The notes beneath the pieces were generated by a model. That model saw only the letters and a program-made list of their open reading frames with translations. It searched no databases and was not told the DNA's origin. From Deinococcus aerius (GTDB lineage: Bacteria > Deinococcota > Deinococci > Deinococcales > Deinococcaceae), in contig NZ_BFAG01000010.1 of the NCBI RefSeq assembly GCF_002897375.1, positions 1 through 64,000 on the forward strand: 64,000 bases of DNA, written 5' to 3'. The translations under genes were made by a program, and so were the position numbers. Every line of letters begins with the position of its first letter. The first letter of the stretch is position 1. Positions 1 to 15,651 of this stretch are shown piece after piece.

Positions 1-573
1 ACCGGGCGGGCGGTCAGGGTCGCCGTCAACGTGGCGCCGCTTCAGCTCGCCCAGCCGGACTTCGTGGACGTAGTGACGGCTGCGCTGAAAAGCACAGGGG
101 TGTCCGCGGGCCAGCTTGAACTTGAACTCACGGAGGGGGCCCTGCTGCGGGATTCCCAGACGGTGCAGCAGACGCTGCGCACCCTCCAGCACCTGGGCCT
201 GGCCCTGACCATCGACGACTTCGGGACGGGGTACTCGTCCTTGTCGTACCTGCGGGACCTGCCGATCAGCAGCATCAAGATCGACCGCTCCTTCGTGCGC
301 GACCTGAGTGCGCCCCGCCGCGCTCCCCAGTACGCCCTCGCCCTGATCGAGGCGATCCTGACCGTGGCGCAGACGCTCGACCTCCAGGTGGTCGCGGAGG
401 GGATCGAGACGCAGGCCCAGCTCGACGTGGTGCGCGACCTGGGCTGCCACGTGGGCCAGGGCTTCTACTGGTCCAGGCCCCTCCCTCCCCACGAGCTGGA
501 GGCGCACCTGCGCCGGACCCCCGGACCCGGGCGTGCGGAGGCCGAGGAGCAGAGCGCTCGCCGGATCAATTAA
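1..573 (+). CDS. EAL-domain c-di-GMP phosphodiesterase, C-terminal part
   Basis: The reading frame is open from base 1, so the start lies outside the window; 190 residues are visible. They form most of an EAL domain, which hydrolyses cyclic di-GMP to pGpG. Visible active-site elements are the VAVN strand, the Glu in ELELTE, the DDFGTGYSSL loop with its Asp pair, the Lys in IKIDRSFV, the Glu in VVAEGIET and the Gln in GQGFYW. The metal and catalytic residues in this part are therefore intact and the enzyme is probably active. The EAL signature itself and any upstream GGDEF, PAS or GAF sensor are cut off. The frame ends in a short charged tail. Confidence 0.93.
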   Translation, partial: TGRAVRVAVNVAPLQLAQPDFVDVVTAALKSTGVSAGQLELELTEGALLRDSQTVQQTLRTLQHLGLALTIDDFGTGYSSLSYLRDLPISSIKIDRSFVRDLSAPRRAPQYALALIEAILTVAQTLDLQVVAEGIETQAQLDVVRDLGCHVGQGFYWSRPLPPHELEAHLRRTPGPGRAEAEEQSARRIN

Positions 574-688
574 GTTTTAATGAAGATCCAAACTCCCGAG
601 CGTTGCATATATCTTGGGTCCACCCCTTTAGCTGATCTTTAATTACCCGCCCAGAGAAGCGGTGATCCTCACCGCCCAGGAGTTGAGT

Positions 689-1570
689 ATGTTGCAAGTT
701 CCGTTCACCGGACCCATCCCCGTCAAGCCCGCTCGGGTGGAGGAAGAAGCCCTGCTGAGCCGCATTTGCGTGCGCCCGCCGTATTTCGCCCTGCGCGAGA
801 TGGCGTTCGACGGCGAGACCTTCGCGGCCCAGGTGCGCGCGGAGGTGCCGCAGGGCGCCGAACTCGGCCCCATCCAGGGGGCGGACCTGAGCCGCCACGC
901 GGCCATCGCCGGGCTGTGCCGGGCGGCGCTGGCGCAGGGGGACGACAAGCGGCGGTACTACCTCGCCCAGCAGGCCTGGTACGAGGGCCACCCGAGTGAC
1001 GCGCCGTACGGCTCGCCGGTCACGCTGCGCGCCTCGTTGGCCGACCTCTCCAAGCGGTCGGCGCGCGCCTCCATCGAGGCGACGGCCCAGGGGGCGCCGC
1101 TCGCGCGTCTGGAGGTCGAGTACACGGTCCTCACCGAGGCCGCCTTCGAGCGGCTTTTTCAATCGCGCCGCAGGCTGACCCCCGAGAGCGGGGCCATGGC
1201 CGCCCTGCCGCCCGGCCACATCGAGCGGCGCGGCGCGACCCTCACCCGCGCCCTGGATCACGTGCCCGCCGAGGCCTGCGCCGGGCACTTCGAACACTAC
1301 CCCGCCATGCCCGTCGCCATCCTGATGGGGCAACTCGCCCAGCTCGCGGGGATGGGCCTGGGTGACGGGCCGGTGCCCTACCGGGTGGTTCGCGGCCGCG
1401 TCGAGGCCCAGGACTTCTGCTGGGCCGGGGAGCCCGCCCGGTTTGAAGTCACCCCCACCGCAGGGGACGGGGGGCTTCACACCTTCCGCTGCGCCGCCCA
1501 CGCGAGCGGGCGCCTCACGGGCAGCATGGACCTCACCCTCCAGCCGGTGGAACTGGCCGCCCAGGGGTGA
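689..1570 (+). CDS. Double hotdog-fold protein (FabA/FabZ-like dehydratase or thioesterase relative)
   Basis: This 293-residue protein starts at the ATG at 689 because a CAGGAG ribosome site lies 6 nt upstream; an earlier in-frame GTG at 662 lacks one. The C-terminal half has the hotdog helix pattern HFEHYPAMPVAILMGQLAQL near residues 200-220, which resembles the HFPxxPxMPGVL segment of FabZ-type acyl-ACP dehydratases and ApeI-like enzymes. The N-terminal half, with LADLSKRSARASIEATAQG, looks like a second, degenerate hotdog. The His is present but the usual Gly after MP is Val, so the reaction cannot be assigned. Acyl-CoA or acyl-ACP chemistry is inferred from the fold; the next intact gene downstream is an acyl-CoA ligase. 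Confidence 0.7.
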   Translation: MLQVPFTGPIPVKPARVEEEALLSRICVRPPYFALREMAFDGETFAAQVRAEVPQGAELGPIQGADLSRHAAIAGLCRAALAQGDDKRRYYLAQQAWYEGHPSDAPYGSPVTLRASLADLSKRSARASIEATAQGAPLARLEVEYTVLTEAAFERLFQSRRRLTPESGAMAALPPGHIERRGATLTRALDHVPAEACAGHFEHYPAMPVAILMGQLAQLAGMGLGDGPVPYRVVRGRVEAQDFCWAGEPARFEVTPTAGDGGLHTFRCAAHASGRLTGSMDLTLQPVELAAQG

Positions 1571-1818
1571 TGTCGGGCAGCCGGGCGAGCCTCCTGGCGC
1601 GGGGCCCAGCCTGGGGAAGGAGAGGGACGGCGGACCCGTCCAAATGGTCCTGGCGGGGAATGCCCAGCTTCCTCGGCAAAGCTTGCCGGACCCCGGGACG
1701 CTGGGCCACTTCGGCGCGGGCCGGTGCCTGTTCATCCACAGCCCCGGGGCAGGTGGCCCTGCTGCCCCGGGCCTGAAGTGGCGGGCGGCGCCGCGGGTCC
1801 GGCGGAGGGCCTCCTGGC

Positions 1819-2307
1819 GTGGGGCGCAAAAAGGTCGTCATGCTGAGGGCCAGCGAAACCAGCGCCAACCCCGCCTCCATCGTGGAGCAGAACCTCTGGA
1901 AGGGCATGGCGCAGAAGGCGAGCACCTACGGCCCGCAGTCGCTCGCCCCCGAACTGCTCAAGGACATGCTGACCGGCCAGACGCGGGTGAACCGACCCGC
2001 CGACGCCATGTTCCTGACCAACATCGTGAAGCAGGCCAGCGTAGCGGCGGATGTGGCGGGGGCGAACGTGCTGGCGACGCGGCCCGACTCCATCCCGACC
2101 CTGAAGACGATCACGGTGCCGACCCTGATCATCGAGGGGCTGGAGGACACGGTGTATCCGCCGGAATTTAGCCTGAAGATGGGGCAGAACATCCCGGGAA
2201 GCAAGCTGGTCATCATCCCGGGGGCGGCGCACGCGGCGATCTTCGAGAAGGCGAGCGCCGCCAACGCCGCGATCCTGAGCTGGGCGCGCGCCAACAACCT
2301 CCGCTGA
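1819..2307 (+). pseudogene. C-terminal fragment of an alpha/beta hydrolase
   Basis: Up to 162 residues are open from a GTG at 1819 (or ATG 1840), with no convincing ribosome site. The sequence matches only the last half of an alpha/beta hydrolase: the acid region TVPTLIIEGLEDTVYPPEF with the Asp, and the GAAHAAIFEKA segment with the catalytic His, followed by the terminal helix. The oxyanion loop and the GxSxG nucleophile elbow, which should lie about 100 residues earlier, are absent, and 1571-1818 does not encode them in any frame I can recognise. It is probably a 5'-truncated relic. Confidence 0.65.
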
Positions 2308-2317
2308 GGCTGCCCGC

Positions 2318-2632
2318 ATGTTCCTTTCCGGCCAGGGCAAGAGTTCAGGGCGTCCCGTAACAGGCCGGGAGGGGCATTCGGACGCCGAGCTGCTGTGTGC
2401 CCTCCCCCGGGGAGACCCCCGTGCCCTGAGGGAACTGCACCGCCGGTACGCCCCCTCCCTGTATGCCCTCGCCCGCCGCGCGGGGCACCACGACCCGGAG
2501 CCGCACGTCCAGGAGGCGTTTTTGCTCATCGCGCGTCGCGCCGACTGCCATGCCCGCACCGCCCTGGAGGCGCGCACCTGGATCATGGCGGTGGCGCGGC
2601 GGGCACTCGTGGGAACCGGGAGTCAGGCCTGA
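2318..2632 (+). pseudogene. Truncated ECF-type sigma factor (region 2 only)
   Basis: A 104-residue frame. Residues about 20-95 look like sigma-70 region 2 of an ECF factor: SDAELLCALPRGDPRALREL, then RYAPSLYALARR, then VQEAFLLIARR and ARTWIMAVARR. These correspond to the core-binding and -10 recognition helices. Region 4, which reads the -35 element, is missing; the frame ends 10 residues after region 2. A normal ECF sigma has 170-200 residues, so this is a remnant or a non-functional truncation. It directly follows the truncated hydrolase, so both may have been cut in the same rearrangement. Confidence 0.55.
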
Positions 2633-2754
2633 AGCATTGGACGGAAAAGCGTCCCGACACCGGGAAAATTCCTCGCCCCGGGAGAGCTTCTTCCCTCCGG
2701 GGGGCCTTGGTCAAGCAGCGGGTAGGGCTCTTCCCGAGTCCATGCTCAAGACGT

Positions 2755-2790
2755 GGGGGCGGGGCCGTTCAACTGGCCCCGCCCCCTTTT
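2755..2790 (+). terminator. Strong rho-independent terminator hairpin
   Basis: A perfect 12-bp GC stem (GGGGGCGGGGCC at 2755-2766 pairing with 2775-2786) with an 8-nt loop is followed on the + strand by TTTT. It sits 8 bp from the stop codon of the leftward acyl-CoA ligase, so it probably ends transcription arriving from both sides. Confidence 0.75.
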
Positions 2791-2797
2791 CCTCCTC

Positions 2798-4492
<1,695 letters not shown>

Positions 4493-4620
4493 GGAAGCCT
4501 CCGGGAGGAGTGGGGGAGAGCGGGCTGCGCCACCCACGGCAAGGGCGCGGCGGCGGGGACTGGAATGAAATGTGAACAGAGTCTAAGGCAAAACCCCGCT
4601 CCGGCGCATGTCCCCCGCTA

Positions 4621-4636
4621 CTCGTCACGTGACGAG
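4621..4636. promoter_or_regulatory. Perfect 16-bp palindrome, probable repressor operator
   Basis: CTCGTCACGTGACGAG is perfectly self-complementary. It lies in the divergent gap between the acyl-CoA ligase (start 4492) and the transhydrogenase (start 4702), 66 bp upstream of the latter. Size and symmetry fit a TetR- or GntR-type operator such as those controlling fatty-acid degradation genes. No regulator gene is adjacent, so the partner is unknown. Confidence 0.5.
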
Positions 4637-4701
4637 CAGGGGCGGGCGGGGTGCTAGCTTGACCCGCACAGGCTACCCGTCCCCTTTCCCGGAGGTTTCC
4701 C

Positions 4702-5982
4702 ATGCTTCCCGACCACGAAACCCTCTTCACCATCGAGGCCACGCCCGTCAAGTTCGGTCCCGGCGCCGCCGCCGACGCGGGCTGGGAGGCCGCCCGGCTC
4801 GGTATCCGGCGGGCGTTCGTGGCCCTCGACCCGGCGCTGGCGGGGGGCGAGGCGGCGCGGGGCGTGCTGGACAGCCTGCGGGCTTCCGGGATTGATCCCG
4901 TCGTCTACACCGACATCCGGGTAGAACCCGACCTCGGCAGCCTGGAGCGGGCTGCGACCGCCGCGCGGGGGGCGGGGGTGGACGGTTTCGTGGCCCTGGG
5001 CGGCGGTTCCACCATCGACACGGCGAAGGTCGCCAACCTGCTGTGCACCCACGGCGGCGGCGTGATGGACTACGTGAACCCGCCGGTCGGTGGCGGTCGC
5101 CCCCTCCCCGGCCCGCTGCGGCCCCTCCTTGCCATCCCGACGACCGCGGGCTCGGGGTCGGAGGCGACCACGGTGGCGATCCTCGACCTGCCCGAACTGG
5201 GGGTCAAGAGCGGGATCAGCCACCGTTACCTGCGCCCCGCCCAGGCCATCGTGGACCCCGAGCTGACGCGCACCGCGCCGGGCCCCGTGATCGCCTCGGC
5301 GGGCCTGGACGTGGTGTGCCACGCCGCCGAGAGCCTGCTGAGCCGTCCCTACACCACCCGCCCGCGCCCCGCCTCGCCCGATACGCGGCCCCCCTACCAG
5401 GGGAGCAACCCGGTGGCGGACCTGTGGTCAGCGCAGGCGCTGCGCTACGGCGGCCAGTATCTGCGCCGGGCGGTGCGCGACCCGGACGACGTGGAGGCGC
5501 GCGGCTTCATGATGCTCTCGGCGACGATGGCGGGGGTGGGCTTCGGCTCGGCGGGGGTGCATATCCCGCACGCCTGCGCGTACCCCATCGCGGGGTTGCG
5601 TCACACCTATCACGCCCCCGGCTACCCGGAGGACCACGCCTTCGTGCCCCACGGCTTCAGCGTGATCGTGACCGCCCCCGCCGCCTTCCGCTTTACCTTT
5701 GGGGCCGATCCCGCCAAGCACGTGTACGCGGCCAGCCTCCTCACCGGGCAGGAGTACGAGCCGGACGACGCGGACGCCCTCCCGAACGCCCTCCTCGACC
5801 TGATGCGCGATGTGGAGGCCCCGAGCGGGGTGGCCGAACTCGGTTACGGGGAGGCCGACCTCCCCGCCCTCGTGGCCGGAGCCCTCAAGCAGCAGCGCCT
5901 CCTGGCCGTCGCGCCGAGGATGCCGACGGCGGAAGACCTGGAGGGCATCCTGCGGGCGTCCCTGCACAACGGGGAGGGATAA
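4702..5982 (+). CDS. Hydroxyacid-oxoacid transhydrogenase (iron-type alcohol dehydrogenase family)
   Basis: A 426-residue protein with GGAGG 7 nt before the ATG. It belongs to the iron-dependent alcohol dehydrogenase family and to the ADHFE1/HOT branch: the insertion TTRPRPASPDTRPPYQGSNP at about residues 218-237 is characteristic of that branch. HOT couples 4-hydroxybutyrate (or another hydroxyacid) oxidation to reduction of 2-oxoglutarate with a tightly bound nicotinamide cofactor (EC 1.1.99.24). The nucleotide loop GGGS is at 100-103. Likely metal ligands are Asp203, His207, His290 and His317. Substrate assignment rests on family resemblance. No gamma-hydroxybutyrate pathway genes are nearby. 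Confidence 0.82.
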   Translation: MLPDHETLFTIEATPVKFGPGAAADAGWEAARLGIRRAFVALDPALAGGEAARGVLDSLRASGIDPVVYTDIRVEPDLGSLERAATAARGAGVDGFVALGGGSTIDTAKVANLLCTHGGGVMDYVNPPVGGGRPLPGPLRPLLAIPTTAGSGSEATTVAILDLPELGVKSGISHRYLRPAQAIVDPELTRTAPGPVIASAGLDVVCHAAESLLSRPYTTRPRPASPDTRPPYQGSNPVADLWSAQALRYGGQYLRRAVRDPDDVEARGFMMLSATMAGVGFGSAGVHIPHACAYPIAGLRHTYHAPGYPEDHAFVPHGFSVIVTAPAAFRFTFGADPAKHVYAASLLTGQEYEPDDADALPNALLDLMRDVEAPSGVAELGYGEADLPALVAGALKQQRLLAVAPRMPTAEDLEGILRASLHNGEG

Positions 5983-6231
5983 AGCTTTCCTGGGGAGGAG
6001 GGGAGGGGATTCTTGCCCAGGCCGGTCCCCGGGCGCGTTCAATAGGCGGGAGGTACGCCATGAACGACAACGACGACCGCCAGGATCATCCGCAGGAGGA
6101 CACGGGCACCCCGACCGAGCACGGCCGCTGGACCCCCGAGGTCTCGGAGGCGGCCGACCGCGAGATGCGCGAGCTGCTCCGCGAGGACCCCGGAACCGAG
6201 CCCGCGACGGAGGGGGTGGACAAGTCCGACC

Positions 6232-7839
<1,608 letters not shown>

Positions 7840-7906
7840 GGGGGTCCTTTCGGGGGGAGGGGGTCAACGTGGGGGGCGGTGGCAATCATCCGGACGCCCC
7901 CGGGTT

Positions 7907-8686
7907 TCAACGTTTATAGGCGAAAATGTACTCGGTGCGCAGCTGCTGCACGAACCGCCCGGAAGGATCGAGGGCCAGGAGGGAGCGCCGCACGTCCGCC
8001 TCGAAGGCGTCCGCGTGCTCACCCAGCAGGGCCCGGCTGGCAAACGAGGTCGAGAAGAGTTCGCCCACGATGGTGTCCACCTCCACCTCACGCGACCAGC
8101 GGTGTTCTCCCGCCGTGACGTCCACGAGCCGTGAACGGGAGAGGGCCCGACGTTCGGCGCCTTCCTCGGCCATGAACGGGCCGGTTCGGGTCCGCCGCCG
8201 TGGTCCGAGCCAGCGAACGAGACTCTCCCGCACGGCGCGTTCCCAGGCGTCTGTCCCGGTCCAGATGCCCCCCGGATGGCCCAGGATCGCCACGCCGCCA
8301 CTGGACAGCAGGTCGTAGGCCTTGCCCAGCACCTCGTCCTGGCGCATCCAGTGAAACGCGTTGCCCAGGGTCACCAGGCGGAAATGCCCCAGCTCCCCGG
8401 AGATGGCCTCGGCGGGCAGGCAAAGCCACCGGATGTTGGCGATCCCCGCGCGGGCACTCTGCCGCCCCGCCTCGGCGATCATCTCGGGGCTGACGTCGAG
8501 CCCGACCACTTCCTCAAAATTCGCGTGCAGCGGGCGGGCCACCTCGCCGGTGCCGCATCCGAGGTCGAGCAGCCGCCCGCTGCCGTCCAGGGTGAAGGCG
8601 GCCCGCAGGTGCCCGAGCACCGCGTCCGGGTAGCCGGGGCGGTAACGGGCATAGTACGGGGCAGTGCCCGCGAACAGATCGCTCAT
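7907..8686 (-). CDS. Class I SAM-dependent methyltransferase
   Basis: A 259-residue protein with a Rossmann methyltransferase domain. Motif I LLDLGCGTGEV (about residues 39-49) binds S-adenosylmethionine, VVGLDVSPEMI supplies the acidic residue for the ribose, and LVTLGNAFHWM occupies motif IV. The FHWM variant is common in the ubiE/trans-aconitate-type group. The substrate is unknown. It lies between glpK and glpD, 40 bp from glpK and 67 bp from glpD, in the same direction, so it is probably co-transcribed. That suggests either a role tied to glycerol or lipid metabolism or simply insertion into the operon. Confidence 0.85.
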   Translation of the reverse strand: MSDLFAGTAPYYARYRPGYPDAVLGHLRAAFTLDGSGRLLDLGCGTGEVARPLHANFEEVVGLDVSPEMIAEAGRQSARAGIANIRWLCLPAEAISGELGHFRLVTLGNAFHWMRQDEVLGKAYDLLSSGGVAILGHPGGIWTGTDAWERAVRESLVRWLGPRRRTRTGPFMAEEGAERRALSRSRLVDVTAGEHRWSREVEVDTIVGELFSTSFASRALLGEHADAFEADVRRSLLALDPSGRFVQQLRTEYIFAYKR

Positions 8687-8726
8687 TTCGAGTTGAGCCT
8701 ACCCCGGCATGACCCCGGCAGGGGCT

Positions 8727-10235
<1,509 letters not shown>

Positions 10236-10296
10236 GGCGACTCCTTCTGCCAGGAGTCTAAAAGGGAAAGAGGTTTGGGGGTGCGGCAACAGAAGA

Positions 10297-10328
10297 GCGG
10301 TGGACGGGCTCCCGCTCCCATCCACCGC
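10297..10328 (-). terminator. Probable terminator of the manganese catalase gene
   Basis: An imperfect inverted repeat (12-nt arms at 10297-10308 and 10317-10328, one mismatch, 8-nt loop) lies 18 bp beyond the catalase stop. On the minus strand it is followed by the T-rich TCTTCTGTT. It separates the catalase from glpK. Confidence 0.6.
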
Positions 10329-10345
10329 CCCACGACGGGTTGCGC

Positions 10346-11224
10346 TCAGTCGTCCGAACTCGTGCCCGCGCTGCTGCCGCTCAGGCCGGCGGCGCCCATC
10401 ATCTGCTGGCTCTCAGCGTAGGCCTCGGGCAGGGGAGGGGCGAGCTGGGGTTCCTGGCCCCTGGGCTGGGCGGCGACCACACGGAATTCCCCCAGGCCGT
10501 CGAGCGAGGGGCCCTGGGTGAAGCGGCCCATGGGGGGCTGCACGCCCTCGATCCCGGTGAAGACGTAGTCGTAGCTCACCTCGCGCAGCTCCTCCTGCAC
10601 CGGGAAGGAGTTGGGGATGGGCAGCGTGCCCGGGTGCCCGCCGAGTTCCTCGATCACGGCGAGCCACTGCTGCTGGTGCATGGTGTCGCGGGCGATCAGG
10701 AAGCGCAGCATGTCCTTCATGCCGGGGTCGTCGGTGAGTTCGAAGAGGCGGCAGGCGAGCGCGCGGCCCGTCGCCTCGGCGGTCACGTTGGAGTACATGT
10801 CGGCGGCGATGTTGCCGCTCGCGTACACGTGCGAGCCGTCGAAGGGCACCCCGTTCGCGTCGGCGGCCAGGGCGGCCAGGCCCGCCGAGAGGTACTGCCG
10901 GGGGTCGCCCCCGCCCATCACGGCCTCGACCAGAGGATTGGCCCGCGCGGCGGCCTCCTGCACCGCGCCCGGCGCCCCCTCCAGGTTCATCGCCACGGCG
11001 GTCGCCAGCATCTCGATGTGGGCGATCTCCTCGGTGCCGGTCGCCAGCAGCATGTCGCGGTACTTCTTGGGGCCGCGCGACCCGAACGCCTGGAAGAGGT
11101 ACTGGAGACACACCCGTATCTCGCCCTCGACCCCGCCGATGGCCTGCTGGAGCGCCCGCGCGAAGCGGGGATCGGGAGTTTCGACACGCACGGGATACTG
11201 GAGCTTGCCGTCGTAATAGAACAT
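10346..11224 (-). CDS. Manganese (non-haem) catalase
   Basis: A 292-residue di-manganese catalase that converts hydrogen peroxide to water and oxygen in the cytoplasm. The start is the ATG at 11224 with GGAGGGG upstream. The four-helix-bundle metal ligands are all visible: Glu35, Glu66 and His69 in [10 protein letters not shown], then Glu150 and His183 in [10 protein letters not shown]. The C-terminal 40 residues are low complexity, rich in Gln, Ser and Gly, as in other members. Manganese catalases are frequent in Deinococcus and Thermus and fit the oxidative-stress physiology of that phylum. It is divergent from the broken SDR gene. Confidence 0.95.
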   Translation of the reverse strand: MFYYDGKLQYPVRVETPDPRFARALQQAIGGVEGEIRVCLQYLFQAFGSRGPKKYRDMLLATGTEEIAHIEMLATAVAMNLEGAPGAVQEAAARANPLVEAVMGGGDPRQYLSAGLAALAADANGVPFDGSHVYASGNIAADMYSNVTAEATGRALACRLFELTDDPGMKDMLRFLIARDTMHQQQWLAVIEELGGHPGTLPIPNSFPVQEELREVSYDYVFTGIEGVQPPMGRFTQGPSLDGLGEFRVVAAQPRGQEPQLAPPLPEAYAESQQMMGAAGLSGSSAGTSSDD

Positions 11225-11477
11225 CTTTCCCCTCCTGGTCCTGCAAAATCGGGCTCTGCCGCATTGGAACACCCGGGCCGGGCCAGGCTGTGAGCGCCGC
11301 CTTGAGTGGGGCGTAGCCAAGGCTTCATGCCCTGCCCCTTTTGTCTGGGCGACGCTTTACCCCGGCCTCATGGGTGCCCCGGCGGTCACCTTGAGGAAGC
11401 GTTGACCCTCTCCGGGCTTTACCCGAGTCGCGTCAAACTCACCCCCCAGGCCCGAAAGACTCTGCTCGGAGGCGGAC

Positions 11478-12490
11478 ATGGTGAAACTCAAACCCCTGAA
11501 CGAGCAGGTCATGGTGATCACCGGCGCGTCGAGCGGGATCGGGCTCACGACCGCGCGGATGGCGGCCAAGGGGGGCGCCCGGCTGGTCCTCGCCGCCCGC
11601 AGCGAGGAGGCCCTGCGCCAGCTCACCCGGGAGATCGGGAGATCGTGGACGGGGGCGGGGAGGCGACCTACGCCGTCACCGATGTGAGCCGGGAGGAGGA
11701 CGTGCGGCGCCTGGCGGACCTGGCGCTCTCGACCTTCGGCACCTTCGACACCTGGGTGAACAACGCGGGCGTGGGCCTGTACGGCACCCTGGAGGAGCTG
11801 GAGGTGGGGGACATGCGCCGCCTCTTCGAGGTCAACTTCTGGGGCGTGGTGTACGGCTCGCGGGTGGCGGCGGCGTACCTGAAGGGACCCGGCGGCGCGC
11901 TCATCAACATGGGGAGCGTCGCCTCCGAGCAGACCATCCCGCTCCAGGCGCTGTACTCCGCGACCAAGCACGCCGTCAAGGCCTTCACCGACGGCCTGCG
12001 GATGGAATTGGAACACGAGGGAGCGCCCGTCGCCGTCACGCTGATCAAGCCGGGACCCATCGACACCCCCTTCCCGCTGAACGCCCGCAACTACCTGAAC
12101 GCCGAGCCGCAGCACGTGCCGCCCGTGTACGCCCCCGAGACGGTCGCCCGGGCGGTCCTGCGGGCCGCGACCACCCCGACCCGCGAACTCTTCGTGGGCG
12201 GCGGTGGCCGCGGCATGGCCGCCTTTGGCGAGTTTGCCCCGGGCATGACCGAGCGGGGCATGGCCGCCACCGTCATCTCCCGGACCCACAGCGACAAGCC
12301 CCCGCTGCCCCGCGAGCGCAACGCCCTCGACCACCCCTCGGAGCGCCTCGCTGAACGCGGGGATTACCCCGGACAGGTGCGGGAGACGAGTGCCTACACT
12401 GCCGCGGCGTCGCGCTTCGGGCAGATCGGGGCAGGCCTGCTCGTGGCGGGCCTGGCCGCCGCCCTGTGGCGCCTCTCGCGGCGGCCCTGA
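11478..12490 (+). pseudogene. Short-chain dehydrogenase with C-terminal membrane anchor, frameshifted
   Basis: Two frames together form one SDR of about 334 residues. The first, from the ATG at 11478, holds the cofactor loop VITGASSGIGLTTARM and runs off course near 11640. A second frame from about 11645 continues with DVSREEDVRRLADLAL, the NNAGVGLYG motif, the catalytic Ser in INMGSVAS and the YSATKHAV Tyr/Lys pair, ending in a hydrophobic helix (GAGLLVAGLAAALWRL) and an RRP tail. The break coincides with the tandem direct repeat CGGGAGAT x2 at 11628-11643. Removing one copy restores the frame, so the shift is a recent 8-bp duplication or an assembly error. The downstream part has no normal start, so the gene should be non-functional as written. 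Confidence 0.8.
11628..11643 (+). repeat. 8-bp tandem duplication causing the SDR frameshift
   Basis: CGGGAGAT occurs twice back to back (11628-11635, 11636-11643) at the exact point where the dehydrogenase changes frame. This is typical replication slippage. Confidence 0.7.
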
Positions 12491-12507
12491 GGGCGGGGAA
12501 AGTCTCT

Positions 12508-12513
12508 TAACGT
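12508..12513 (+). promoter_or_regulatory. TANNNT -10 box for a leaderless histidine kinase transcript
   Basis: TAACGT ends 7 nt before the ATG at 12521 and no Shine-Dalgarno sequence is present. This spacing matches the -10 motif of leaderless transcripts common in Deinococcus. No clear -35 is seen. Confidence 0.45.
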
Positions 12514-12520
12514 TCTTTTT

Positions 12521-15583
<3,063 letters not shown>

Positions 15584-15651
15584 ACCGCCCGGGCGCCGCC
15601 GTGAAAAATCCGGCGATGCCCCCACCGGGGGATTGCTAGACTGGCGGTCAT

